DNA of 26,273 nt from Candidatus Sivonenia alaskensis PMM_0068 (GCA_949127685.1 CASBPW010000022.1:1-26273); one strand, 5' to 3'. Numbered from the stretch's first letter, positions 7,327-16,080 are shown. The notes: generated by a model not told the origin, from the letters alone. Numbers and translations: made by a program.

Positions 7327-9645
7327 TTACTGAATCGCCAGGAAGCGAGCTAAGAAGAACGCCCACGTAGTGACGATTCCTCCAAGCAGGTAGTGGGCAA
7401 CACCCACTGCACGACCTTGAGTGATGCTCAACGCACGAGGCTGAATAGCAGGAGCAACTCTGAGTTTGCTGTGAGCCCAAACAATGGACTCAATCAGTTC
7501 TTGCCAGTAACCACGGCCACTGAACAGGAACATCAAGCTAAACGCCCAGACGAAGTGAGCACCTAAGAATGCCAAACCATAAGCAGAAGCAGAAGTCCCA
7601 TAAGAGTTAATTACGGGGGCTGCTTGTGCCCACAGGAAATCGCGCAACCAACCGTTGATGTCTACAGAGCTAGCTGCAAACTGGTTGAAAGGTGCGGTAG
7701 CGCCCGTGATGCTATTGGTGATGACATTGATTGGGTCAACAATATGCGTGACCTTTCCAGAAGCATCTACTGTGCCGTAGACGTCTGATTGCATCTTCCA
7801 CGAAAAGTGGAAAATGACGATGGAGATGCAGTTATACATCCAGAACAAGCCTAGGAATACATGGTCCCAAGCAGAAGATTGGCACGTACCACCACGACCA
7901 GGACCATCGCAAGGGAATCTGAATCCCAGGTTGGCCTTGTCAGGGATCAAGCGGGAAGAGCGAGCAAAAAGCACACCCTTCAACAAGATCAAGACCGTGA
8001 CGTGGATAGTAAGCGCATGAATGTGGTGGATCATAAAGTCCGCGGTTCCCAAAGGAATAGCAGACATAGAGACTTTCCCTGCCACCGCCAAGGTCTGTCC
8101 GCCCCATACAGGAGAGGTTGCACTGCTAAGCCAAGGAGCGGTAGAGCCTGCTCCAAAAGCTGCAGCGTTAACGGCCTGTACTCCTTGCGCAAAGATAGGC
8201 TGCAGGTTGATTGCCCAATCCGCAAACATATCTTGAGGACGGCCCAAAGCTTGCATGGTGTCGTTGTGGACATATAGACCAAAGCTATGGAAGCCGAGGA
8301 ACAAACATACCCAGTTTAAATGGGAAATAATGGCATCCCGATGCCGAAGCATCCGGTCCAGTAGGTTGTTCTGGTTCATTACAGGGTCGTAGTCCCGCAC
8401 CATGAAGATCGCGGCATGGGCCCCTGCCCCCACGATCAAAAAGCCACCAATCCACATGTGATGGGTGAACAGGTTGATCTGAGTCAGGTAATCAATCCCC
8501 ATATATGGATAGGGATTCATGGCGTACATATGGTGCGCCACAATGATAGAGAGGGAACCCACCATGGCCAGGTTAATAGCCAGTTGGGCATGCCAGGAAT
8601 TGGTGAGCACCTCGTAGAGTCCCTTGTGGCCTTCGCCCGTGAGAGGACCCTTGTGGGCTTCCAGCATTTCCTTAATGGAGTGACCAATGCCCCAGTTCGT
8701 GCGGTACATATGTCCCGCAATGATGAACAGGGTGGCAATGGCCAAGTGATGATGGGCAATATCCGTCATCCACAGAGCACCTGTCTGAGGGTCTATGCCT
8801 CCCTTAAAGGTAAGGAAGTCTTTATAGACGCCCCAGTTCAGCGTGAAGAAAGGAGTAAGTCCCTGGCTAAAGCTCGGGAAGAACTTAGCCATCGCTTCAG
8901 TGCTGAAAGCGTACTCATGAGGCAAGGGAATTTCAGAAGGCTTCATGCCACTGTTGAGCATTTGGTTCACAGGCAAAGCCACGTGAATTTGGTGCCCAGC
9001 CCAAGAGAGGGAGCCTAAGCCTAAAAGCCCAGCCAAGTGATGGTTGAGCATCGATTCCGCATTTTGGAACCACTCCAGCTTAGGAGCCCGGACGTGGTAG
9101 TGGAACCAGCCAGCGAACACCATCAAACCAGCCATTGCCAGACCTGCCACGGCAGAAGACATAAGCTGAGCTGAATTGGTATAGCCAGCAGCCCGCCAAA
9201 CATAGAACAGTCCGGAGGTGATTTGAATCCCTCCTTCAAAGCTTTTTGTGACGGTGCCAGGATCTCTAAGGATCTCCTGACCAAAAATTGGCCAGATAGC
9301 GTGAGCGGAAGGTCTCACCTTTGTGGGGTCAGCCAACCAATCAATGTAGTTGGAAAACTGCGCACCATGGAAGAACATCCCACTAGCCCAAACAAAAACA
9401 ACGGCCAAGTGGCCGAAGTGGGCAGCAAAGATTTTGCGAGCGATGTCTTCCCGGTCGCTGGTATGTGTTTCAAAGTCATGGGCGAGAGCATGAAGGTCCC
9501 AAATCCAGGTGGTGGTTTTGGGCCCACGGGCCAAAGAACGCTCAAACCAACCCGGCTTAAACCACTTCTCAGTAGAAGTAGGAACCGGATTGTTATCAGT
9601 CGTTACTTTGACCTTATCCTCTCGCTTCTGCGGCGTGATGGTCAT
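7327..9645 (-). CDS. psaA: Photosystem I P700 apoprotein A1, with an inserted luminal segment
   Basis: Partner of PsaB in the photosystem I core. The ATG at 9645 gives MTITPQKREDKVKV, the family's normal N-terminus, preceded by GAGGAG; the frame stays open 21 codons further upstream but that is not coding. The product is 772 aa against about 750-755 usually. FX ligands are Cys579 and Cys588 in FPCDGPGRGGTC. The docking-helix sequence WLRDFLWAQ (666-674) is conserved. Two differences from typical PsaA stand out: about 16 extra residues at roughly 637-660, just before the docking helix, and a loop after LPHE (241-244) that is about 4 residues shorter. The sequence is otherwise strongly conserved through the helices. 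It is co-transcribed with psaB. Confidence 0.98.
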   Translation of the reverse strand: MTITPQKREDKVKVTTDNNPVPTSTEKWFKPGWFERSLARGPKTTTWIWDLHALAHDFETHTSDREDIARKIFAAHFGHLAVVFVWASGMFFHGAQFSNYIDWLADPTKVRPSAHAIWPIFGQEILRDPGTVTKSFEGGIQITSGLFYVWRAAGYTNSAQLMSSAVAGLAMAGLMVFAGWFHYHVRAPKLEWFQNAESMLNHHLAGLLGLGSLSWAGHQIHVALPVNQMLNSGMKPSEIPLPHEYAFSTEAMAKFFPSFSQGLTPFFTLNWGVYKDFLTFKGGIDPQTGALWMTDIAHHHLAIATLFIIAGHMYRTNWGIGHSIKEMLEAHKGPLTGEGHKGLYEVLTNSWHAQLAINLAMVGSLSIIVAHHMYAMNPYPYMGIDYLTQINLFTHHMWIGGFLIVGAGAHAAIFMVRDYDPVMNQNNLLDRMLRHRDAIISHLNWVCLFLGFHSFGLYVHNDTMQALGRPQDMFADWAINLQPIFAQGVQAVNAAAFGAGSTAPWLSSATSPVWGGQTLAVAGKVSMSAIPLGTADFMIHHIHALTIHVTVLILLKGVLFARSSRLIPDKANLGFRFPCDGPGRGGTCQSSAWDHVFLGLFWMYNCISIVIFHFSWKMQSDVYGTVDASGKVTHIVDPINVITNSITGATAPFNQFAASSVDINGWLRDFLWAQAAPVINSYGTSASAYGLAFLGAHFVWAFSLMFLFSGRGYWQELIESIVWAHSKLRVAPAIQPRALSITQGRAVGVAHYLLGGIVTTWAFFLARFLAIQ

Positions 9646-9967
9646 AGAGACGATCTCCTCTAGACGTAGACGCACATCTTTCACAAAATGCACGTAGGCT
9701 ACATACAACGGAACGAGAACACATCTGAGACGCTACCGCTAAACGAATGATGAAATAATGGCGTAGCTGCATGACTCAGAGTTACGAAGCATTATAGGCC
9801 AGAGTTTTAAGTTAATAGAGTACTCTGTAACAGTTATTAAAAATTCGCAAAACAAGCTAGAGGCATGGCATACAAGAACTCAGAGATTATTCTTATCTAC
9901 ATAAGTTATGCATTTTCCTGAGAAAACTTAACATATATCCACAATTACTACGCCCAAGGGCCAATCT
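9646..9967 (-). promoter_or_regulatory. psaA upstream region and 5' leader
   Basis: The only gene-free stretch above 300 bases. On the minus strand it holds the region downstream of chlG (no convincing terminator; only a short GCCC-TT-GGGC hairpin near the stop), a TATAAT box at 9791-9796, and about 145 bases between that box and the psaA ATG. A palindrome AGAGTACTCT occupies 9817-9826. Short open frames of under 20 codons on both strands were not credible genes. A long leader is common for cyanobacterial psaAB. Confidence 0.6.
9791..9796 (-). promoter_or_regulatory. -10 box of the psaA promoter
   Basis: Perfect TATAAT on the minus strand in the intergenic region before psaA. No good TTGACA -35 exists at 16-18 bases; instead a 10-base palindrome (9817-9826) covers that position, suggesting regulator-dependent control. 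Confidence 0.6.
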
Positions 9968-10927
9968 TTAGCTAGCCCCTAGGGCTAGTCCGGTGACCAG
10001 CATGCCGATGACAAGGAAGGGTTGAGAACTAGCTTGGTACTTAACATCATTGGCAATTGGATCTTTCAAAAGCTGCGTTTGGAAAAACATCTGCGGCAAA
10101 ATTAGGCCAGCAAGTACAGCTCCATACCAGTAAAACTTACCTATATAGATAAGGTAAGCAAGGATGCCCAGCTGAAAGAAATTGATCATGAATACGCAAA
10201 TCCATGCGGCCTTCTGCACACCGAAAACAACGGGTAAAGACTGAAGCCCCAAGGCCCGGTCTCCTTCAATGCTCTTAAAGTCATTGACAATAGCGATTCC
10301 CAAACCGGCAAAGCTATAGAACAAGGTCAGAATGACAATCGTGGGATTCAGCGTGCCGAAGAGGGCATGACCACAACACCAAGGCAGCGCAATATAGGAA
10401 GCGCCCAGAGCATAGTTTCCCAACCAACCGTTCTGCTTAAGCTTGAGGGGAGGAGCTGAGTAAATATAAGCGAGGAAGCTTCCACCCAAGGCCAGACAGA
10501 AAATTATGGGAAAGGTATGACCAGCCCATCGATCTAGGGTGTAGGAAACAGCTAAACCTAAAAACAAAAGCAGATAGATCTGCTGTTCCACTTGAGGAAG
10601 AGAGATGGCCCCTGAAGGAATCGGTCGATAGGGTTCATTGATCGCATCGATATCCCGGTCATAGTAATCATTAATAGTCTGTGTAAAACCTGCTAAGAGC
10701 GGCCCAGACATCAGCATTGCCAAAAGCACCATCAGTACATTCGAGAGCGACCAGGTAAAACCACCCGAAGCAGCTCCACAGATTACGCCCCACATCAGAG
10801 GAATCCAGGTCACGGGCTTCATGAGCTGCACCCGAATTTGGAGAAGCGAGCGCTCTTTAACATCGCCTCCCTTCATACCCAAAATTTGGCGTTTACGACG
10901 GTTACTCTCTGAAGTTTCGGATGCCAT
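9968..10927 (-). CDS. chlG: Chlorophyll a synthase
   Basis: Membrane prenyltransferase that esterifies chlorophyllide a with phytyl (or geranylgeranyl) diphosphate, the last step of chlorophyll synthesis. The 319-aa product matches cyanobacterial ChlG throughout: QILGMKGGD near the N-terminus and LMKPVTWIPLMWGV. The first Asp-rich motif is NDYYDRDIDAINEPYRPIPS. Other matches are YIYSAPPLKLKQNGWLGNYA, the second motif NDFKSIEGDRALGLQSLP, and NDVKYQASSQPFLVIGMLVT near the end. About eight or nine hydrophobic segments are visible. It lies upstream of psaA on the same strand, so pigment synthesis and the main chlorophyll-binding proteins are neighbours, though psaA has its own promoter. Confidence 0.97.
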   Translation of the reverse strand: MASETSESNRRKRQILGMKGGDVKERSLLQIRVQLMKPVTWIPLMWGVICGAASGGFTWSLSNVLMVLLAMLMSGPLLAGFTQTINDYYDRDIDAINEPYRPIPSGAISLPQVEQQIYLLLFLGLAVSYTLDRWAGHTFPIIFCLALGGSFLAYIYSAPPLKLKQNGWLGNYALGASYIALPWCCGHALFGTLNPTIVILTLFYSFAGLGIAIVNDFKSIEGDRALGLQSLPVVFGVQKAAWICVFMINFFQLGILAYLIYIGKFYWYGAVLAGLILPQMFFQTQLLKDPIANDVKYQASSQPFLVIGMLVTGLALGAS

Positions 10928-10967
10928 AGCCAGCTCAAATATGAATAGGGGGATGAGACATAGCCGG

Positions 10968-10973
10968 ATTATA
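10968..10973 (-). promoter_or_regulatory. -10 box of the chlG promoter
   Basis: TATAAT on the minus strand, 40 bases upstream of the chlG ATG, in the 120-base divergent gap shared with the alpha-mannosidase gene. No clear -35 at the standard distance. Confidence 0.5.
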
Positions 10974-11047
10974 CTGCTCCAAAGACACGCTCATTTCTAG
11001 CAGCTATCTGATGGATAATCAGAAAGAGCCAAACTAGGCAGATCAAT

Positions 11048-14000
11048 TTGGACCTCTCTGAGCGGCTATCTTCGGTCATCACTAAGCTGCAACAGTATGC
11101 TGCCATAGATATACTTCCCTTCTGGCAACAGCAGGTCGGGGACTGTTGGCAGCCGATTCTCCTGAATGAGGGACCTGTTTTTACGTGGGAAAAAGGTGGG
11201 GCTACAGTCCATCTTAGGCAGATATGGCAAGTCCCCACTACGCCCATTGAAAGCGCTTCTCTATCACTGGTAGGCAGTACCCAGCGACTACAGCTAACCT
11301 GGTGGGCTTCTGCGGCAGAAGTATTTATTGATGGACAAAAAGTCCAAGAGGGGGATTTATTCGACCCGAAGTGCCGTTTGCTGCTGGGGGAAAAGCTCCA
11401 ACCGGGGCAGAATTTTACCTTGGAATTGAAGCTAAACAGCCCAAAGCATGATCTTGGAGCGCTACAGACCTCCAGAGTATTAATCGAGTATCCTCAAGAG
11501 CCCTGTGACCCAGGAAAATTGGCAGATCAGCTAGCGATTATTCATACCTATCTACCGGAGCTTGCTAAAGCAGGATTTAGGCTAGAACCGATTATTGTAA
11601 ATTTGGAAAAACAATTAGAAGTTCCTATAAGTCAGCAGTCTTTAGGAGGGCTCCGCGAAACCAAAGGCTTACTGCTCCCCCTTAAAGCTTTTTTCAAAGA
11701 GCGAACCATCCATATATTAGGCAATGCCCATATTGATATTGCTTGGCTTTGGCCCATTAAGGAAACCAAAGAAGTATTGAAAAGAACTTTTCAATCTGCT
11801 TTGAATCTGCAGAAACGCTATCCAAGTTTAATTTTTAATCAGAGTAGTGCCCTGACTTATGAATGGATCGAGCATGAAGAACCAGAGCTGTTTACCAAAA
11901 TCCAAGATGCCGTCAAACAGAATCATTGGGAATTGACCGGGGGAATGTGGATAGAACCAGATCTGAACCTGCCCAGCGGTGAGTCCCTGATTCGGCAAAT
12001 CCTCTACGGAAAAAGATATTTTCAAGAAAAATTCAATAAAGATATAAAAATAGCCTGGAATCCAGACAGCTTTGGATTTTCTTGGCAGCTACCCCAGATC
12101 CTTGCAAAAAGTGGATTTGAGGCATTTATTACCCAGAAACTAGCCTGGAATGATACGAATAAGTTTCCTTATAAAGCCTTCCAATGGCAAGGAGTTGATG
12201 GCAGTCAAATACTGACCTATTTTTCCAACGAGATCGGTCAAGGTTTTGAAACACTTGCTGTTGCTAAGGATGCAAGGGATCTAGAACAAAAGCATGGATT
12301 GAAAAACTCACTCTGGCTCTATGGGGTCGGTGATCACGGAGGAGGGCCTACTGCTGACATGCTCGACCTGATTGAGGAATGGCAACAATCAGATTTATTC
12401 TTTCGGGTAGCGCCGCAAACAGCCGAAGGGTTTATTCAAACACTCAAAGAAGAAATTTCCAATCAACCGATCCCGATCTGGAAGGATGAGCTTTATCTGG
12501 AATTTCATCGTGGGACTTTCACCAGTAAAGCGGATCAGAAAAGAAGAAATCGAAAAATGGAAGGGCTTATATCGAATACGGAAAAGTTTTGTTCGATGGC
12601 AACTCTTAGCCAAAGTGCGAATTACCCGAAGTTCAAATTGGAAAAGGCTTGGAAAAGCCTCCTCCTTAATCAGTTCCACGATATTTTGCCGGGTTCCTCT
12701 ATCCCTGAAGTCTTTGAGGATGCTAATTTAGTTTGGACCCAAGCAGAGAACTCTTGCCGAGAAATTATCCAAGAAATTGAGGCTCGGGTATCTAATGCTA
12801 TGGATTTATGGAACTTCCATAGTTTTCCTTATCAGGGAATCGTAGAAATTCCAAAGAGTGCCTTAGGAAAAGAAAACAGTCTATGCCTACAAGGTAATAC
12901 TTCACAGGAAAATATACCGATCCAAAAAACAGATACAGGAATTATTTTCTATACAGATATCGTCCCCAGTTTGGGATATATTCGATACAAACTCATCGAT
13001 ACTCAACTGCCTCCCGTAGAAGTTCCTTTTTTAGAGGTAGAGATTGATAGATTAGAAAATAAATATCTCAAAGTGATGCTTGATCCAGCCACCGGAGATA
13101 TTCACCAAATTCTTGATAAGCGAACGAATACAACGCTATTAAATAGCCCTAGTAATCTACAATTTTTTGAAGATGGTGGCCAATATTGGGATGCATGGAA
13201 TATTGATCCCCTGTATGAAAAAAAGCAGTTATCTGGTCTGGAGCTGCAGTCTTGGTCTATTCAAGAACAAGGTCCCTTGCGAGCCTCTTTGAAGAGCATC
13301 CGGAGATTTAGGGGCTCAACTTTTCATCAAGAGATTCTATTAGACGCTTATAGCCCCAATATCACCGTTAAAAACTGGGTAGACTGGCAAGAAGAACATA
13401 TTCTGGTCAAGGCTTGCTTTCCACTTAGTTTTTCAGCACCTTTTGCTACCTACGAAATTCCGATGGGGGTTATCTGTAGGATTACGGAAGGTGAGGAAGC
13501 AAAAGTAAAATTTGAAGTGCCTGCTCAAACTTGGGCTGATTTGAGTGGAGCAGGGCTCGGACTGAGCATTCTTAATGACTGTAAGTATGGTTATGACGCC
13601 AAACCTAGCCAACTTAGACTTACTTTATTACGCAGTCCAACCTGGCCCGCCCCAAATTCAGACCGAGGTTTTCATGAATTTACCTATCAGCTTGTGCCCC
13701 ATCAGGGAGATTGGAAAGAAGCAGATATTATCCAGCAATCTCATTTTTTGAATAATCCCATTCAGGTCTATCCCTCTATCGATGCTGCGGTTAATAGAAG
13801 CTTTCTATCCACTGCATCTAATAAAACTATCCTGACTGCTTTCAAAAAAGCCGAAGAGGGGAAAAGCTGGATTATTCGATTGTACGAGTCCTTAGGAAAA
13901 GCATTTCAGGAGACTATTTACTTTCCCTATAGACTCAGTGCAGTCCATGAATGTGATCTCATGGAACAGAATTGCCAGTCTCTCCCTCATCATGAAAAAC

Positions 14001-14065
14001 ATTTTGCTTGCCACTTCAAACCTTATGAGATCAAAACATTCAGTGTGGTTTTCCAAGCTCGTTAG
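11048..14065 (+). CDS. Alpha-mannosidase, glycoside hydrolase family 38
   Basis: Retaining, metal-dependent exo-alpha-mannosidase of 1005 aa, the usual size for cytosolic or bacterial GH38. There is no signal peptide, so it is likely cytoplasmic. An N-terminal beta-rich domain covers about 1-215. The catalytic domain starts at HILGNAHIDIAWLW (222-235), with metal ligands His228 and Asp230. The nucleophile is Asp340 in WNPDSFGFSWQLPQIL. KLAWNDTNKFP and NQFHDILPGSSIPEV (His544) follow, then the C-terminal beta-sandwich domains. The start is TTG (11048): an in-frame stop lies at 11009-11011 and no ATG exists upstream of the catalytic domain. The 3' end overlaps the GHL10-type gene by 41 bases, suggesting joint expression. 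The substrate is unknown; turnover of own or scavenged mannans is possible. Confidence 0.93.
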   Translation: MDLSERLSSVITKLQQYAAIDILPFWQQQVGDCWQPILLNEGPVFTWEKGGATVHLRQIWQVPTTPIESASLSLVGSTQRLQLTWWASAAEVFIDGQKVQEGDLFDPKCRLLLGEKLQPGQNFTLELKLNSPKHDLGALQTSRVLIEYPQEPCDPGKLADQLAIIHTYLPELAKAGFRLEPIIVNLEKQLEVPISQQSLGGLRETKGLLLPLKAFFKERTIHILGNAHIDIAWLWPIKETKEVLKRTFQSALNLQKRYPSLIFNQSSALTYEWIEHEEPELFTKIQDAVKQNHWELTGGMWIEPDLNLPSGESLIRQILYGKRYFQEKFNKDIKIAWNPDSFGFSWQLPQILAKSGFEAFITQKLAWNDTNKFPYKAFQWQGVDGSQILTYFSNEIGQGFETLAVAKDARDLEQKHGLKNSLWLYGVGDHGGGPTADMLDLIEEWQQSDLFFRVAPQTAEGFIQTLKEEISNQPIPIWKDELYLEFHRGTFTSKADQKRRNRKMEGLISNTEKFCSMATLSQSANYPKFKLEKAWKSLLLNQFHDILPGSSIPEVFEDANLVWTQAENSCREIIQEIEARVSNAMDLWNFHSFPYQGIVEIPKSALGKENSLCLQGNTSQENIPIQKTDTGIIFYTDIVPSLGYIRYKLIDTQLPPVEVPFLEVEIDRLENKYLKVMLDPATGDIHQILDKRTNTTLLNSPSNLQFFEDGGQYWDAWNIDPLYEKKQLSGLELQSWSIQEQGPLRASLKSIRRFRGSTFHQEILLDAYSPNITVKNWVDWQEEHILVKACFPLSFSAPFATYEIPMGVICRITEGEEAKVKFEVPAQTWADLSGAGLGLSILNDCKYGYDAKPSQLRLTLLRSPTWPAPNSDRGFHEFTYQLVPHQGDWKEADIIQQSHFLNNPIQVYPSIDAAVNRSFLSTASNKTILTAFKKAEEGKSWIIRLYESLGKAFQETIYFPYRLSAVHECDLMEQNCQSLPHHEKHFACHFKPYEIKTFSVVFQAR

Positions 14066-15524
14066 TTCTCTATTCTTGGGATTAGCCGTTCTTTTACCTT
14101 TCCCAGTGCAGGCAGAACCTATAAGGGAACCATTTTGTCCTATTTCTCAAGAAATAGCTGAGCGTTTGACTACTGTTAGGAACCTAGCCCTGCCTGAGCT
14201 AAAAGCCAAGCAACTTCCTTTGTCTAAGTTACCGGAACTAATCAACGAAAATCCTGGAAATATTGCTCAATACCGAGCAGCACTCCAGCAGTCCATAGCA
14301 TCCGTTAACTTAGCCTGTCAGGGCAATAGCATTCCTAAAGAGCGGGGAATGTGGATCCGAGCTTATCCGAATGACGGTAAAAGCTTTGAGATCTTGGGTG
14401 TTCTTGATCAGATGCTGGTGTCAGGCGTCACTGATATTTATCTTGAAGCATTTTATGAAGGAAAAACCTTTTTCTCGATTGAGCATGGCCCTTTTTCGAC
14501 TTGGCTCAATTCTGATCAGGGAAACCTCCTCAAAATCTATACGGAGCTGGCGCATCAGCGGGGCATGCGTGTACATGCTTGGATTCGAGGGACTGACTTT
14601 GGACCAGAATACGCTGTCAGATTTCCTGAAAGGCTTATCCGTAATGCATTTGGGCAAATTTCTAACCTAAAGGTTTCAACTAAAGACACCAAGCCTGACT
14701 TCATCCCTACCATAAGTATTCCTGATTTTAAGGTTTCAGAGGCTACTCATTGGTTTGTCGACCCTTCCCATCCCCAAGTTCAGCAAGACCTACAAATCAT
14801 TGTGAGAGGAGCCCTCGATCAAGGAGTTGATGGAATTGCCTTAGATTACATCCGCTATCCTGTTACCCAATGCACTGAAGAGAAAGGGTGTTTACAAAAA
14901 GATCCCCGCTTGCTCTGGCTTTTTGCAGAGGATAAAGGATTTGCTCGATTTCTCTCTTTCGCCCAAAAGCAGGGAATCGAACCCAAAGTGGTAGACCAAT
15001 GGATCAATAAAAGAAACACCTTGGATCTCCAAACTATAGAAAACCTTTCACGTCTTGCTTATCAATATCTGCGGAGCAATATCTTAAATTTGGTCCAGCA
15101 GACGGCCTGGAATATGCCCAACACTAAAGTCCTCACGGCAGCGGTTTGGAGTGAGGGGAATCAAGCAAACGATAGTCGCATGCAGCCTTATGACCAATTT
15201 CCTCTTTCTAGAGGTCCCAATTTTATGAACTATAGCTATGATCCGGTGTGTAATCCAGCAACTCCAGAACGAAGCTGTATTACCGGAGAATACGATCGAG
15301 CGTTGAGTTTCTTTCCTAATGGAAAATTTTGTACGATCCTGGCTCCCGATCCTCCTTATCGAGTGGGACAATCCGGCGGAGACCATCATCTGGCCTTAAG
15401 TGAACAAGTCAAAGCCTTGAAAGAACATTCCCAACAAAAAGCGCAAAAAATTGATTGTTTGAATTATTTTGCTTTTGGTTGGATCTATCCAGAAAATGAC
15501 CAGCGCCGAAAGGTAGAAAAATAA
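14025..15524 (+). CDS. Secreted GHL10-type (DUF187) glycosidase-like protein
   Basis: Predicted exported TIM-barrel protein of the glycosyl-hydrolase-like 10 family. The ATG at 14025 gives 499 aa with a clean signal peptide (basic MRSKHSVWFSK, hydrophobic core, PVQA cleavage); ATGs at 13938 and 13992 would place extra residues before it. Family features are RGMWIRAYPND (about 108-118), GVTDIYLEAFYEGKTFFS, AHQRGMRVHAWIRG, WFVDPSHPQVQQDL, DGIALDYIRYP and the C-terminal FNYFAFGW-like end (DCLNYFAFGWIYPEND). The Asp and Arg of LDYIRYP sit where related families place catalytic or substrate residues. It overlaps the GH38 gene by 41 bases. Family substrates are poorly known; some relatives act on peptidoglycan-like or surface glycans. 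Function is inference. Confidence 0.85.
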   Translation: MRSKHSVWFSKLVSSLFLGLAVLLPFPVQAEPIREPFCPISQEIAERLTTVRNLALPELKAKQLPLSKLPELINENPGNIAQYRAALQQSIASVNLACQGNSIPKERGMWIRAYPNDGKSFEILGVLDQMLVSGVTDIYLEAFYEGKTFFSIEHGPFSTWLNSDQGNLLKIYTELAHQRGMRVHAWIRGTDFGPEYAVRFPERLIRNAFGQISNLKVSTKDTKPDFIPTISIPDFKVSEATHWFVDPSHPQVQQDLQIIVRGALDQGVDGIALDYIRYPVTQCTEEKGCLQKDPRLLWLFAEDKGFARFLSFAQKQGIEPKVVDQWINKRNTLDLQTIENLSRLAYQYLRSNILNLVQQTAWNMPNTKVLTAAVWSEGNQANDSRMQPYDQFPLSRGPNFMNYSYDPVCNPATPERSCITGEYDRALSFFPNGKFCTILAPDPPYRVGQSGGDHHLALSEQVKALKEHSQQKAQKIDCLNYFAFGWIYPENDQRRKVEK

Positions 15525-15528
15525 AAAA

Positions 15529-15562
15529 AACACCTAATTCGGATTTTTTCCGATTAGGTGTT
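15529..15562 (-). terminator. Terminator of the STAS gene (possibly bidirectional)
   Basis: AACACCTAATTCGGA pairs with TCCGATTAGGTGTT (one bulged base) around a T-rich loop. On the minus strand it is followed by a run of eight T, the standard form for ending the STAS-domain transcript. It starts 5 bases after the stop of the convergent GHL10-type gene and may also end that transcript. Confidence 0.9.
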
Positions 15563-15592
15563 AGCGCATTAACTTTCTTGGAAAATTTTCTA

Positions 15593-15988
15593 TTAGAACT
15601 GGCTCATGGCCTGTGCCTCAGTTTTGCAAATGGTGAACTTAGAATACATATCCGCTAAGATTAAAGATTCCTCTACTGCAGGGCAAAGACCAAAAAGGGT
15701 CAAGATTCTGCCAAAGGAACGACTCATCCGCAATCCAGTATTCAGGATGCTAATTCCATCACTATCTATAGAAGTTACACCCGTGAAGTCAATAATCAGA
15801 TTTATTTTTTTGCGGGCAATACCGCCTAATATCTTCTCTTCAATAGAACGTCTACTCTTATGTGTAATCGCGCCCTTTAGCCTAATAACATCTCTAGAAG
15901 AGCTATAGGTATAATTACCTTTTTTCAAAAAGTTAACTTGTTTGAATTGAAGAACTTCTGATTTAGGTTTTTCAAAGGACACCACCAC
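15593..15988 (-). CDS. Single-domain STAS protein (anti-sigma factor antagonist-like)
   Basis: 131-aa protein with an STAS fold at about 30-128. These proteins bind serine-kinase anti-sigma factors in partner-switching pathways and are controlled by Ser/Thr phosphorylation. Visible: RDVIRLKGAIT, KINLIIDFTGVTSIDSDGISIL (split over 61-82) and LTLFGLCPAVEESLILADM. In SpoIIAA-type antagonists the loop is Asp-Ser-Ser-Gly, with the second Ser phosphorylated. Here it is Asp75-Ser76-Asp77-Gly78, so the usual acceptor is an acidic residue. The start is GTG at 15988, placed by an AGGAGG box six bases upstream; two further GTG codons follow directly in frame. It is monocistronic, convergent with the GHL10-type gene and divergent from ychF. 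Confidence 0.85.
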   Translation of the reverse strand: MVVSFEKPKSEVLQFKQVNFLKKGNYTYSSSRDVIRLKGAITHKSRRSIEEKILGGIARKKINLIIDFTGVTSIDSDGISILNTGLRMSRSFGRILTLFGLCPAVEESLILADMYSKFTICKTEAQAMSQF

Positions 15989-16080
15989 GGCGTTCCTCCT
16001 CGTGTTTGACTTTTAGCTTATAACCTAACTATAAATTTGGATGCAAGATGTTACATCAGTACGTATACGGGAAATAGCTC

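Noticed and set aside
5227..9697. Many plus-strand open frames of 60-200 codons opposite psaB and psaA, such as 8416-9018
   Set aside because: They are antisense shadows of strongly conserved psaA/psaB, lack recognisable domains or ribosome-binding sites, and their compositions follow the opposite-strand codons.
9646..9708. Extension of psaA by 21 codons to an upstream ATG at 9708
   Set aside because: The residues match no PsaA, while the ATG at 9645 gives the canonical N-terminus and has a ribosome-binding site.
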